DNA from: CAYUJH01 sp964394585
GTDB lineage: Bacteria; Bacteroidota; Bacteroidia; Cytophagales; Flammeovirgaceae
Direction: 5' to 3'
Length of the DNA stretch: 27,885 nucleotides
Assembly: GCA_964394585.1 (NCBI GenBank)
Contig: CAYMYI010000050.1
Span: forward strand, 1 to 27,885
Each line of letters starts with the position of its first letter. Within the stretch, counting starts at the first letter, position 1. Shown piece by piece: positions 1 through 8,264 of this stretch. The notes below the pieces were generated by a model. That model had not been told where the DNA came from. It searched no databases and saw only the letters and a list, made by a program, of their open reading frames with translations. The position numbers and the translations under genes were made by a program.

Positions 1-40
1 AAATTCTAGTTTTCTAATCACTTTTGTGTCCAAGTATTAA

Positions 41-643
41 CTACGCTATTGGGATTTCCCCTCGATTATACAATTGTTGCTTTGTTACTCTTACTTTGTT
101 GTAAGTAGGAGGAATGTCCCAATCTGCTATTCTTTCATAACTGATTCTGTTTAGCGAAATAGGTTTTTGAGCAATATTTCCTCCTTCATATTCTAACTTT
201 ACAATTAGTCCGGGTAAGCCATTATATCCTTCAGGTCCTAACGGTATTGGAATTTCTGCTACGAACCAAGCAACAAGATTGCCATATTTTACATCAAAAT
301 ACCCATTATTATAATCTTTTTTATGAGGTTTAGCAATTGCTTTTTGTGCCATAAAGCCAGAAATTTTTCTGGTTTCAGGAGTAATTTCCCATTCAATCTC
401 TCTTTTATGCGATTTAGCATAAATAACAGCAGGATAATCCCCCTCAAAAACTTCTAAAATTGAGTCTTCATTTATCGAATAGTAAGCATCCCAATACTGT
501 TTATGGTAATAGAAGGTAGTTGTTTCTTCCCCTTCTATTACCTCAGCCTCTTGATGGCGTTTATAATGGTATTTTCCATCTTTAAAATACAGATAGCTTT
601 CATAAGTTTTATCTCCATACGTACGATAATTATAGACTATCAC
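41..643 (-). CDS. GLPGLI family protein, no visible signal peptide
   Basis: The protein carries the family signature GYNGLPGLIVKLEYE (about residues 138-152) of the GLPGLI family. These Bacteroidota proteins are normally exported, of unknown function, and often linked to TonB-dependent transport. The start used is GTG, the only plausible initiator in frame. At 200 aa it is shorter than most members (commonly about 250 or more) and begins directly with the mature-like segment VIVYNYRTYG. The reading frame stays open upstream to about position 851 with no ATG, GTG or TTG, and that extension contains a hydrophobic stretch (YLFSVFF) just before the family domain. The true start may therefore lie there with an unusual codon, or a frameshift may have occurred near the nine-base homopolymer around 679-687. 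Family assignment is good; gene integrity is uncertain. Confidence 0.65.
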   Translation of the reverse strand: MIVYNYRTYGDKTYESYLYFKDGKYHYKRHQEAEVIEGEETTTFYYHKQYWDAYYSINEDSILEVFEGDYPAVIYAKSHKREIEWEITPETRKISGFMAQKAIAKPHKKDYNNGYFDVKYGNLVAWFVAEIPIPLGPEGYNGLPGLIVKLEYEGGNIAQKPISLNRISYERIADWDIPPTYNKVRVTKQQLYNRGEIPIA

Positions 644-878
644 ACCTTCTTTTTTTACAGCATTTCTGAATGCTTGAGAAAAAAAAACACTGAATAAGTA
701 ATTACGATTATATAAAAAGATAGGTTCATAGTGATAAATTGGAGTTTTATAGTTAAAGTAATATATAATTGAAAGTACTTGGATAGATAAAAATTCATTT
801 GGTATAAATGAACCAAGGTATACTTTTACAACATTACTTTGAAAGATTTTTTAAATCCTTATTAGGCATCAAAATATG

Positions 879-1244
879 CTAGTTTTTCTTTTTTGCGTCT
901 TTCAATGCTTCTAAAGCAGGCTCTGTAATTGTTTTTTTGGCTAATTCTCCACAATTACATATAAAACAACTTGCTATAACGTTACCCTCTTCATCTCTAG
1001 CCTTGCAAAAAAGACCGTAATTATCCTCTAATTCTGAAAAAGATTTAAGAGTAAATGTATTATAGTAATTTATACTATTCACTCCTTCATTGATCTGTAA
1101 TAATAACACCTCATTCGCGTTTGCAATCTTTTCAAGGTTGTTATTTACTTCATTAGTACCTTCGCCTTCTCTCTTTTCGTTTTTATTCTCACCAAAAACA
1201 CAAGAAATAGAAAGAATAATAAAAACAGAAATTAAATTCTTCAT
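879..1244 (-). CDS. Small exported cysteine-containing protein, unknown function
   Basis: A 121-residue protein with an N-terminal hydrophobic segment (residues 4-14) followed by SISC at residues 12-15. This could be a weak lipobox with Cys15 lipidated, although -3 is Ser rather than Leu; otherwise it is an ordinary signal peptide. The mature part is charged and Asn/Glu-rich, with a Cys cluster near the C-terminus (CFICNCGE, plus one earlier Cys). Those cysteines could form disulfides in the periplasm or bind a metal; neither is shown. I do not recognise the family. It stands alone between the GLPGLI gene and a gene-poor stretch, and is AT-rich like both. It is accepted as a gene because the signal sequence, start codon and Cys pattern are coherent. 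Confidence 0.55.
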   Translation of the reverse strand: MKNLISVFIILSISCVFGENKNEKREGEGTNEVNNNLEKIANANEVLLLQINEGVNSINYYNTFTLKSFSELEDNYGLFCKARDEEGNVIASCFICNCGELAKKTITEPALEALKDAKKKN

Positions 1245-1788
1245 AGTTTAAAATAAATAGTTGTCAATAATTTAAAACTAAAACAAATCAAAAAAAAAAA
1301 CACCTGGTGCAACCATCTGATGTTAACATGTCTAAACGAAAGTAGCTCTACTCATATTCAGCTCTCCCAACATCGAACCATTATATCCTCCCTAGAGCGT
1401 AACCTTCGCCTTAGTTGGCTTTTTCCTAATCCCCTCCCTCTCATTTGCAAAGCGAGGTGAGAGTGTTTTTTAGCATCTGTGATGCGCAGTTCCACGATGG
1501 GTCTAGTGAGCGCTAAGCCAACCAACAGCACCACCCAGCATCTTATTTCCAAAGAAAAAAGACTGCGCGCGCCCCTCTGCTTATCACCGATGCCATGTAG
1601 ACTGATTTTAGCCTAGCGGTTATCCGACTTGATAAAAAACGGTAACGGTTTTAAAATAAATATACAATGTTTCATAGTATGTAACATTTTGATAATAATT
1701 ATATTTTCGTTACCATCATAATGATAGAAACCTCTTTGGTTTAGCGGCACGCCTGCGTTGAAGTAACTCGTCAGTCCTCCCCAAATGC
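1245..1788. other. Gene-poor 540-bp stretch
   Basis: No convincing gene is seen. The stretch holds a run of ten A (about 1291-1300) and GC-richer patches around 1375-1550 whose only open frame (minus strand, Arg-rich, 64 codons) looks spurious. GTTGGCTT near 1412 and AAGCCAAC near 1514 form a loose inverted pair about 95 bases apart. The composition changes abruptly from its neighbours. It might be the remnant of an interspersed repeat, but no ends or target duplications are visible, so that is a guess. Confidence 0.4.
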
Positions 1789-1798
1789 CTACTTCAAC
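1757..1798. repeat. Inverted repeat at the 3' end of the Asp-box gene
   Basis: GTTGAAGTA at 1757-1765 pairs with TACTTCAAC at 1790-1798, a perfect 9-base arm pair separated by 24 bases. The right arm overlaps the stop codon of the upstream minus-strand gene (1789-1791). There is no T-run after it in the direction of transcription, so it is not a canonical intrinsic terminator. It could stabilise the mRNA end or be chance. Confidence 0.3.
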
Positions 1799-4700
1799 AT
1801 GTGCAACCAGTTTATGTCCGCTTTTTCGAGTTGCTGTACAAACGTTTGCCATTCGCTATCAAAAAACTGGTTCACCTCTTGGCTGTAAATCCTTACCATT
1901 TCTTTTGCTTCATCAAGTAAGGCGAGTTCCTGCTCAGAAATATGCCGAGTGCGTGCCATGGCAATGCGTTGCACATCGTTCACTTTTGAGTATGGAGTAA
2001 CTTCAGAAGTTTGCCAAGCCCCCACTTGCCGTGTAGGGCGTGGGGTTTGCCCTTTGGCTCTTAAGGTGCGCAAAGCCTCTTTTAGCTGTCTTACCTGCTG
2101 AATGAGTGAAGGTTCGGCATGTACTTCAGCGAGTTGCTCATGCAATTTTTCCAACGCTTTCATTTTTTCATCTACCCTATTGAGCGAGGCTGCTAAGGTT
2201 TTTACCTGTTCATTTACTGCCTTTTGGTATTGGTACAACTGCGCATCAACCTCCGGGGCGATGTCAAAGCGTGGGTCGGGAAGTACGGTAACATAGGTCG
2301 AATCTGTGGCACTGCCGTACCTCAACACAATTTTGTACTTAACTGGCAATACAGGAATCCCACGCGACTCGTCGTGCATCCATGCGCCGGGCAAATTGGC
2401 GGCTTGTTCGTCTAGTTTCCAAATGAGATAATTGAGCCCTTGAGCAGAGGGGCGGGCGGTTATGGTGTTAACCTTCTCGTTATTTTCATTAAAAACAGTT
2501 CCGATGATTTCCCTAGAAACATCAGTGAGGTTACGCAGGTAATACGGGACTTCTACTTTCTGAAACACTCGATTCTCGCCTTCGAAGGTGGTATGAAAGC
2601 CAGTCCAGATATTTCCTGGCGGGGCTATAAAAAGCCCTTTTACCTGTACAGCATCGTTCATGGGCAAGGCAGTCAAATCGTCTTTTAATCGTTTACCCGC
2701 TACTTCGCGCAGGGTGCGCAAATCGTCTAAAATCCATATGGCGCGCCCGAATGTGCCTATAATCAATGCCGATTCTGTTTCTTGAATTTTCAAATCCATT
2801 GTCGATACGGAAGGGTATCCGTTTTTAAACTGTACCCATGTGTTGCCCTCGTCGGTGCTAATCCACAAGCCGTTTTCCGTTCCTAAAAATACTAGATTGG
2901 GCTCTTGGGGGTCTTGCACAAACGAGAGCGCATAACCATCCACCTGTGTTGCCTCGGCTAATCGTTTCCAAGTTTTCCCAAAATCGTCTGTTTTGAAAAG
3001 ATAGGGGCTGTAATCGCCTTTGCGATAATTGTTCACCACTACCCATGCTGTGCCTCGTTCATATGTTGAAGCAAAAATGCGTGCAATCCACGCCTCTTTG
3101 GGCATTTCTTTTAGATTCGGGGTTAGGTTTTCCCAAGTAGCCCCTCCGTTTTTTGTGAGATGAAGTTGCCCGTCGTCGGTTCCTGCCCATATAATCCCTT
3201 TTTCCAAAGGGCTTGGGGCAATGGCAAGGATGCTGTTGTAGTTTTCAGCCCCAGAAATATCGAGGGTAAGACCACCGTAATCGCCTTTTTGGTGTTCAGG
3301 GTTATTGGTAGATAAATCGGGGGAAATGATTTCCCAAGTAGCGCCTTTATCGGTAGACTTATGCACAAACTGGGAGCCGTAATACACGCCGTTTTCGTCG
3401 AACGGATCTTTGGCAAAAGCGGCGTTCCAATTGAACCGCAAGGTGGTATCTAAGCTAGGGCTATGTGGCTTTATGCTGCTGTAATACCCTGTTAGCCTGT
3501 CGTATCGGTATAAATTACCATTCTGAGAAGTACCGTAGCCAAATCTTGAATTTTCTTTGTCGGGTGCAATATAGAAGCCATCACCGCCTACCAGATACTG
3601 CCAATACAAGGTACGGATGCCGCCGCGTTTCCAAGTGTAGCCCGACCCCGACCAGTTTCCGTTATCTTGCATACCGCCATAGACGTTGTAGGGGCGGTCG
3701 TTATCCACATTGATTTGATAGAACTGCGCTACGGGAATAGTTTCGGGGAAATACCAGCTTTTGCCGTGGTCGTGTGTGATGCCAATGCCGCCATCGCCTC
3801 CAATGATAAAGTGCTTGGGGTCGTGGGGGTTTACCCAAAACGCATGAAAATCGGCATGAATCCCTTTGGTTTCATCGGCAGGAATCATCGGGACAGGATC
3901 AAACGTTTTCCCGCCATCGTAACTTACTGAAAGTGGCTGATAAATGTTATAGAGCCGGTTTGGGTCTTTAGAATCTACTGCCAACTCTTGAAAATAAAAC
4001 GGGCGATTGTTGGTAAAACGCGGGTTATCGTTCACCATATACCATGTAGTGCCGCCGTCATCGCTTCGGTACAAGGCATTTTTTTCTGCTTCTATCTTGG
4101 CATATACCCGATTAGGGTCTGAAGGGGCAATCGCCACGCCAATTCTACCCAATTCGCCAGCAGGAATCCCATCGGCTTCGCTTAGCTGTTTCCAAGAGTT
4201 TCCGGCATCGTAAGTGATAAACAGCCCCGAGCCACTGCCTCCCGAAGTAAAGGAATAGGGCGTTCTGCGATGTTCGTACAGGACAGCAATCAACTTATTG
4301 GGGTTTTGGGGATCCATCACTAAATCGGCAATACCAGATTGGTTATTGGTAAACAAGATTTTTTCCCAGGTACGCCCTCCGTCGGTGGTTTTGTACAAAC
4401 CTCGGTGTTCATTCGGCGTGAACGGGTCGCCCATAGCGCCTACATACACCACATCGGGGTTGGTTGGGTGCGTAATAATCCGATGAATCGTTTTGGTAGC
4501 TTCCAAGCCAAGCGATTTCCAAGTCGTTCCACCATCCATACTTTTATAAATCCCTCTACCTAAATTCATCGAATTACGTGGGTTGCCCTCGCCAGTGCCT
4601 ACCCATACCACACTAGGGTTGCTTTGTTGAATGGCAAGTGCGCCTATATTTTGTGTAGGTTGGCTATCGAAAATAGGGAACCATGCGCTCCCTCCGTTTT

Positions 4701-4905
4701 CCGATTTCCAGACACCGCCAGAAGCCGCCCCTACATACAGCGTGTTGGGGTTGCTTTCTACCACATCGATTGCCGTAATTCGGCCGCTCATATTGGCAGG
4801 CCCTACATTCCTAATATTTAAGTTTTGAAGGTACGATACATCAAGTTGCTGCGCTTTCACTACAAAAGCTGATAGAAGAAAAAGAAAGGTAATTCTACAC
4901 TTCAT
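1789..4905 (-). CDS. Secreted Asp-box (BNR/VPS10-like) beta-propeller protein
   Basis: 1038 residues starting with a clear signal peptide (MKCRITFLFLLSAFVVKAQ). At least ten Asp-box motifs of the form S/T-x-D-x-G-x-T/S-W are visible along the first ~700 residues, for example SMDGGTTWKS, TTDGGRTWEK, SDDGGTTWYM, STDKGATWEI and STDEGNTWVQ. This is the hallmark of sortilin/VPS10- or sialidase-type propellers, and probably makes one or two 6-10-bladed propellers. The C-terminal third has a beta-rich segment followed by a helical, probably coiled-coil stretch (about 890-960). No C-terminal type IX secretion sorting domain is seen. Such proteins are common in Bacteroidota and mostly uncharacterised; no catalytic sialidase signature was noticed, so an enzyme name is not justified. 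It lies 94 bases downstream of rnfB on the same strand and probably has its own promoter, as its role looks unrelated to Rnf. Confidence 0.85.
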   Translation of the reverse strand: MKCRITFLFLLSAFVVKAQQLDVSYLQNLNIRNVGPANMSGRITAIDVVESNPNTLYVGAASGGVWKSENGGSAWFPIFDSQPTQNIGALAIQQSNPSVVWVGTGEGNPRNSMNLGRGIYKSMDGGTTWKSLGLEATKTIHRIITHPTNPDVVYVGAMGDPFTPNEHRGLYKTTDGGRTWEKILFTNNQSGIADLVMDPQNPNKLIAVLYEHRRTPYSFTSGGSGSGLFITYDAGNSWKQLSEADGIPAGELGRIGVAIAPSDPNRVYAKIEAEKNALYRSDDGGTTWYMVNDNPRFTNNRPFYFQELAVDSKDPNRLYNIYQPLSVSYDGGKTFDPVPMIPADETKGIHADFHAFWVNPHDPKHFIIGGDGGIGITHDHGKSWYFPETIPVAQFYQINVDNDRPYNVYGGMQDNGNWSGSGYTWKRGGIRTLYWQYLVGGDGFYIAPDKENSRFGYGTSQNGNLYRYDRLTGYYSSIKPHSPSLDTTLRFNWNAAFAKDPFDENGVYYGSQFVHKSTDKGATWEIISPDLSTNNPEHQKGDYGGLTLDISGAENYNSILAIAPSPLEKGIIWAGTDDGQLHLTKNGGATWENLTPNLKEMPKEAWIARIFASTYERGTAWVVVNNYRKGDYSPYLFKTDDFGKTWKRLAEATQVDGYALSFVQDPQEPNLVFLGTENGLWISTDEGNTWVQFKNGYPSVSTMDLKIQETESALIIGTFGRAIWILDDLRTLREVAGKRLKDDLTALPMNDAVQVKGLFIAPPGNIWTGFHTTFEGENRVFQKVEVPYYLRNLTDVSREIIGTVFNENNEKVNTITARPSAQGLNYLIWKLDEQAANLPGAWMHDESRGIPVLPVKYKIVLRYGSATDSTYVTVLPDPRFDIAPEVDAQLYQYQKAVNEQVKTLAASLNRVDEKMKALEKLHEQLAEVHAEPSLIQQVRQLKEALRTLRAKGQTPRPTRQVGAWQTSEVTPYSKVNDVQRIAMARTRHISEQELALLDEAKEMVRIYSQEVNQFFDSEWQTFVQQLEKADINWLHMLK

Positions 4906-4999
4906 GTCTGTTCAATTTTAATTGTTAAGGGAAAGATACATGAAAATGTAGAAATGAGTGAAGCGGGTTTTGCCGGCGTATTGGCACAGAGGCAGCCCT

Positions 5000-5863
5000 C
5001 TACGTGTGTATGCTACGCCGCTCCTCTTTCCGAATGATGGGTTTTGCCTCTCTCCCTTTTACCACTTCCCCGGAGTCGGCTAACCAAACGATAGCCCCTG
5101 TGGGGCAACGTTCGATAGGGTCTTTCGTTTGATGAAACTTGGTATAGTCGATAACGGGCAGGTTGTTTTCCATGGTGATCAGGCCGTTGCCATCCATTGC
5201 GCATTTGCCGCAAGCGGTGCAGCCTACTTCGCAATCGGCAAGCACGGCATCGCCTTCTTCTTGGCTTTTACACATCACCCAAAGTTGGTGGCTGATAGGT
5301 TCGAGCGAGAGCAAGTCTTTGGGGCAGGTTTCGATGCAATCGCCGCAGCCCGTGCACTTTTCCGCATCGATAACCGGCAAGCCGTAATCGTCCATAGTAA
5401 TGGCATCGAAGTCGCAAGAACGCTCGCAATCGCCAAAACCTAAGCATCCCCAAAAGCAGCCTTTCCCACCTCCGGAAACCAATGCTGCCGCATTACAAGA
5501 GGGCATTCCTTGGTATTGTGCACGGTTTACCGCTACATTTTTACCACCACCACAAGCCAATCGCGCTACCTTTTTTTCTTCCGCCCCTAGGGCTACGCCA
5601 AGATAGTTGGCTATTTTTTCTCTGTCGGGTTCGCTACTCACGGTACATTTGCCGGGTAAAGCCTCCCCTGAAACAACCGCTTCGGCAAATGGGCGGCAAC
5701 CAGGGTATCCACACGCCCCGCAATTTGCATGAGGGAGCATCTCTTCTACGGCATCAATACGCGGATCTTCATACACAAAGAGTTTTTGGTTTGCCACTAT
5801 GAGCATGATGGCAAGCAGTAGTGTGAGTCCGCCAAGCGCTACTATTGCTGTCAGGATAGTCAT
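5000..5863 (-). CDS. rnfB: Electron transport complex subunit RnfB
   Basis: 287 residues. RnfB is the ferredoxin-accepting Fe-S subunit of the membrane-bound Rnf complex. It has one N-terminal membrane helix (about 4-24), then the Fe-S domain NCGACGYPGC with Cys48, 51, 56 and 73. Further Cys groups follow at 136/140/146/150, 170/173/176/180 (CTGCGDCIETCP) and 211/215/218/221 with Cys253-Pro. This suggests a multi-cluster, clostridial-type RnfB rather than the short proteobacterial form. It is the last gene of the rnf run, 53 bases after the FNR-like gene. In the clostridial-type order C-D-G-E-A-B, two extra genes have been placed between rnfA and rnfB here. Near the stop, AGAGG-cagc-CCTCT (4988-5001) can form a small hairpin but has no U-tract. 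Confidence 0.95.
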   Translation of the reverse strand: MTILTAIVALGGLTLLLAIMLIVANQKLFVYEDPRIDAVEEMLPHANCGACGYPGCRPFAEAVVSGEALPGKCTVSSEPDREKIANYLGVALGAEEKKVARLACGGGKNVAVNRAQYQGMPSCNAAALVSGGGKGCFWGCLGFGDCERSCDFDAITMDDYGLPVIDAEKCTGCGDCIETCPKDLLSLEPISHQLWVMCKSQEEGDAVLADCEVGCTACGKCAMDGNGLITMENNLPVIDYTKFHQTKDPIERCPTGAIVWLADSGEVVKGREAKPIIRKEERRSIHT

Positions 5864-5916
5864 GGTGTAGGGTTCGTTTTTTGAGTGAAAAAAGAGTGAT
5901 TATTCATTGGCTTTGG

Positions 5917-6774
5917 TTAATAAATCACCTCTGCCCATTTCTTACCAGCTACGAGCTCTGCTTTGCGGGTTTCCCAATGCTCTGCCGAGCCTAAAATGCT
6001 GGCAAAGGCTTTATCAAGATTTTCTTTTACTTTTTTGTACCCAGCAATGTAGATGTAGGTATTGGTTTGGTTTAGTAGCCCTTTCAACATTTCTTTCTGC
6101 GCTTCAAGCGATGCTCCTAATTCTATGGGGGCATCCCAATGAGGGCGAGGGCTCAAAGCGTGAAACGCCTCAAAGGTTTCTTGGTCGTAATAATGGGTTA
6201 AATCGCCATCTTTATCGTTTAAATAAAGCAGCTCTAACCCGCTTTTTGCCCCGTAAAACAGTTTGATAGTACCCTGCCAATCTTGCACATTTTTGTAGAT
6301 GTGCTTCACAAAAGCTCTAAAAGGTGCAATGCCGGTTCCCATCCCAATTAAAATCAGGTTTGCGGTTTTATCTTTCGGTACTTTAAAAGGAAGAGCAAAC
6401 GGCCCGGTAATTGTGATTTGGTCGCCTTCGGCTCGGTCGCAAAGGTAGTTAGAGCCAATGCCTTGGTACAACTCTCCGTTGAACGCATCGATAAAGGCAC
6501 AGCGCTTTACCAACAGCGTAATTTGCGTTTTCCCATTCTCTTTGGCAGGCAAATCGGCTATGCTGTACAACCGATGATGGTACGTATTGCCAAACTCTCC
6601 ATCGGATTTTACCAACACGCCAAAGCTTTGGTCTACATCACATTCAAAAGAAGGCTGCGCTACTTCGAGCGTCATTTCGCGAATTTCCTCCGAGCCTTCC
6701 GGGGTCAAACGCTTTGTACGTATTACAGTCGCCTGATACTGCTTTTCGGTGTTGTAATCTGCTAAGTATGCCAT
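5917..6774 (-). CDS. FNR-type FAD/NAD(P)H oxidoreductase in the rnf operon
   Basis: 285 residues with the plant-type ferredoxin-NADP+ reductase fold. The FAD site is RLYSIAD (68-74) and a GSNYLCD segment (107-113). The pyridine-nucleotide site is GMGTGIAPFR (144-153) and FYGAKS (173-178), followed by a YIAGYKKV element. The chain ends in Tyr285, the position of the residue that stacks on the flavin in this family. No 2Fe-2S domain or membrane helix is present, so it is a soluble one-domain reductase, unlike NqrF. Expected reaction: electron transfer between reduced ferredoxin (or flavodoxin) and NADP(H). Position between the small Cys protein and rnfB suggests it shares the ferredoxin pool with PFOR and Rnf, giving an NADPH branch. 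NADP versus NAD preference cannot be read safely. Confidence 0.85.
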   Translation of the reverse strand: MAYLADYNTEKQYQATVIRTKRLTPEGSEEIREMTLEVAQPSFECDVDQSFGVLVKSDGEFGNTYHHRLYSIADLPAKENGKTQITLLVKRCAFIDAFNGELYQGIGSNYLCDRAEGDQITITGPFALPFKVPKDKTANLILIGMGTGIAPFRAFVKHIYKNVQDWQGTIKLFYGAKSGLELLYLNDKDGDLTHYYDQETFEAFHALSPRPHWDAPIELGASLEAQKEMLKGLLNQTNTYIYIAGYKKVKENLDKAFASILGSAEHWETRKAELVAGKKWAEVIY

Positions 6775-6794
6775 TGTCTTGTTGTTTTATAAAT

Positions 6795-6989
6795 TCAATG
6801 AGATAAAGTCTGTTTGTTTTGTAAAGAGCATGCCGTACTGCAATGACAGTTCCCGCACTTGCTTCGGTCGGCGAGGGCATCTTCATCGGAAATGTAATCG
6901 GTAAAAGATTTTCGCCAGAGGTGTTGCACGAGCACCCAAATGAGCACCAACCCTACGACAATCCCGACGGATACAAAATACTTGCTCAT
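6795..6989 (-). CDS. NqrM-like small membrane protein with a four-Cys motif
   Basis: 64 residues from the Met at 6989. An in-frame ATG at 7016 would add nine polar residues before the helix and is less likely. One membrane helix spans about 5-24, followed by a short soluble tail with Cys45, 48, 50 and 54 in CGNCHCSTAC, i.e. C-x2-C-x-C-x3-C. NqrM (DUF539), the maturation factor of Na+-translocating NQR, is also a one-helix protein with four Cys ending in C-x-C-x3-C. It is thought to deliver iron to the intramembrane cluster held by NqrD/NqrE, the homologues of RnfE/RnfA. The gene lies 42 bases after rnfA on the same strand. I infer an NqrM-like role for Rnf. The spacing of the first Cys is shorter than in NqrM, so relatedness by descent is not proven. 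Confidence 0.7.
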   Translation of the reverse strand: MSKYFVSVGIVVGLVLIWVLVQHLWRKSFTDYISDEDALADRSKCGNCHCSTACSLQNKQTLSH

Positions 6990-7031
6990 GTTTAATCGTG
7001 GTTTAGTTCGTGTCAATTCATTCGTAATACA

Positions 7032-7610
7032 TTAGCTTCCAAGCCCTGAAAACCCCATAAATGTGAGCGAAAGGATGCCGGCAATCACTAAGGTGATTAC
7101 AGTACCTTTTACCACTTGAGGAACTTCGGCAAATTCTAGCTGCTCGCGTAAGCCGGCAATCAGGATGAGTGCCAAGGTGAAACCAGCGCCAGCTCCAAGG
7201 GCATACACTACACTCTGCAGAAAGTCGTACCCTTTGTTGGTTTGGAAAAGGGCTAGCCCCAAAATGGCGCAGTTCGTTGTTATTAAGGGCAGAAATATCC
7301 CTAAGGCTCTAAACAGACTTGGGCTGAGCTTTTTGATAAACATTTCGACCAATTGCACCGTGGAGGCAATCACTACGATGTAGCTAATCAGTTGCAAAAA
7401 TGGGGCGTCGATTGCCACCAACAACGCATGAATGCCAAAGGCACAGATGGAGCTTACCAGCATCACAAACATGACTGCCATACCCATTTTACTAGCGGTT
7501 TCCATCTTTCCAGACGTGCCTAAAAAGGGGCAAATCCCTAAGAAATATGCCAGTACAAAATTGTTGACCAAGCAGGCATTGAGGAAGATATATCCGAGCG
7601 ATTCGTTCAT
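7032..7610 (-). CDS. rnfA: Electron transport complex subunit RnfA
   Basis: 192 residues with six predicted membrane helices, the usual RnfA length. RnfA pairs with RnfE as an inverted-topology membrane core. Cys27 (LGICPFLG) and Cys114 (TTNCAILG) correspond to the conserved Cys pair that, with the pair in RnfE, holds a 2Fe-2S cluster inside the membrane in this family. The start ATG overlaps the rnfE stop (ATGA), showing tight translational coupling. Confidence 0.96.
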   Translation of the reverse strand: MNESLGYIFLNACLVNNFVLAYFLGICPFLGTSGKMETASKMGMAVMFVMLVSSICAFGIHALLVAIDAPFLQLISYIVVIASTVQLVEMFIKKLSPSLFRALGIFLPLITTNCAILGLALFQTNKGYDFLQSVVYALGAGAGFTLALILIAGLREQLEFAEVPQVVKGTVITLVIAGILSLTFMGFSGLGS

Positions 7611-8254
7611 GCTGCAGCTTTTTTTCGTTCTTTCATGATATTAAATACGAGTAACCAGCCGGCAAGTGTAAAAAAGCCGCCTGCAGGTAGAATCATCACA
7701 ATCCAGGGTTGGAATCCTTCGGGAAACAGTGATACCCCGAAGATGCTGCCATTGCCTAACAACTCTCTGACAATGCCCAAGCAGCAAAGTGCCAATACAA
7801 ACCCTAGCCCCATGCCGAGGGCATCGAGTACCGACTTGCTAATACCATTTTTGGAGGCAAACGCTTCGGCTCTACTCAATATGAGGCAGTTCACTACAAT
7901 TAATGAAATGAAAGCACCCAAACTTTTATGCAACGATACGCTAATGGCCTGGATGGCGTAATCGGTAATGGTTACAAACGTGGCAATGATTAAAATATAA
8001 GAAGCAATGCGCACTTGCTTGGGAATAAAATGGCGGAGCGAAGACACCAAAACGTTCGACATTAGCAATACAAAAGCCGTTGCCAACCCCATTGCCAAGG
8101 CGTTTAAAGCGGTATTGGTAACTGCCAACACCGGGCACATTCCCAGCACTTGCACAAAAACGGGGTTATCTTTCCACAAGCCTTTTATAAACTCATTGGT
8201 GCTTTGTGGTTCTTTGGGGTTACGTTCAATATCGGTTTGAACTGCACTACTCAT
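7607..8254 (-). CDS. rnfE: Electron transport complex subunit RnfE
   Basis: 215 residues, hydrophobic, with about six membrane helices preceded by a polar ~25-residue N-terminal tail. Cys40 (LGMCPVLAVTN) and Cys123 (VVNCLILSRAEAF) match the cluster-binding positions of the RnfA/RnfE (NqrE/NqrD) family, so the Cys set for the half-membrane cluster is complete across the two proteins. It lies 10 bases after rnfG and overlaps rnfA by 4 bases. Confidence 0.96.
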   Translation of the reverse strand: MSSAVQTDIERNPKEPQSTNEFIKGLWKDNPVFVQVLGMCPVLAVTNTALNALAMGLATAFVLLMSNVLVSSLRHFIPKQVRIASYILIIATFVTITDYAIQAISVSLHKSLGAFISLIVVNCLILSRAEAFASKNGISKSVLDALGMGLGFVLALCCLGIVRELLGNGSIFGVSLFPEGFQPWIVMILPAGGFFTLAGWLLVFNIMKERKKAAA

Positions 8255-8264
8255 CGGTTATGGT

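Noticed and set aside
1358..1552. 64-codon minus-strand frame rich in Arg
   Set aside because: No domain, atypical composition and no promoter or start context; most likely non-coding sequence that happens to be open.
1613..1852. 79-codon minus-strand frame overlapping the end of the Asp-box gene
   Set aside because: It overlaps the real gene out of frame and the remainder is low-complexity; probably chance.
4988..5001. Hairpin AGAGG-CAGC-CCTCT as terminator after rnfB
   Set aside because: The five-base stem is short, overlaps the stop codon and lacks a U-tract.
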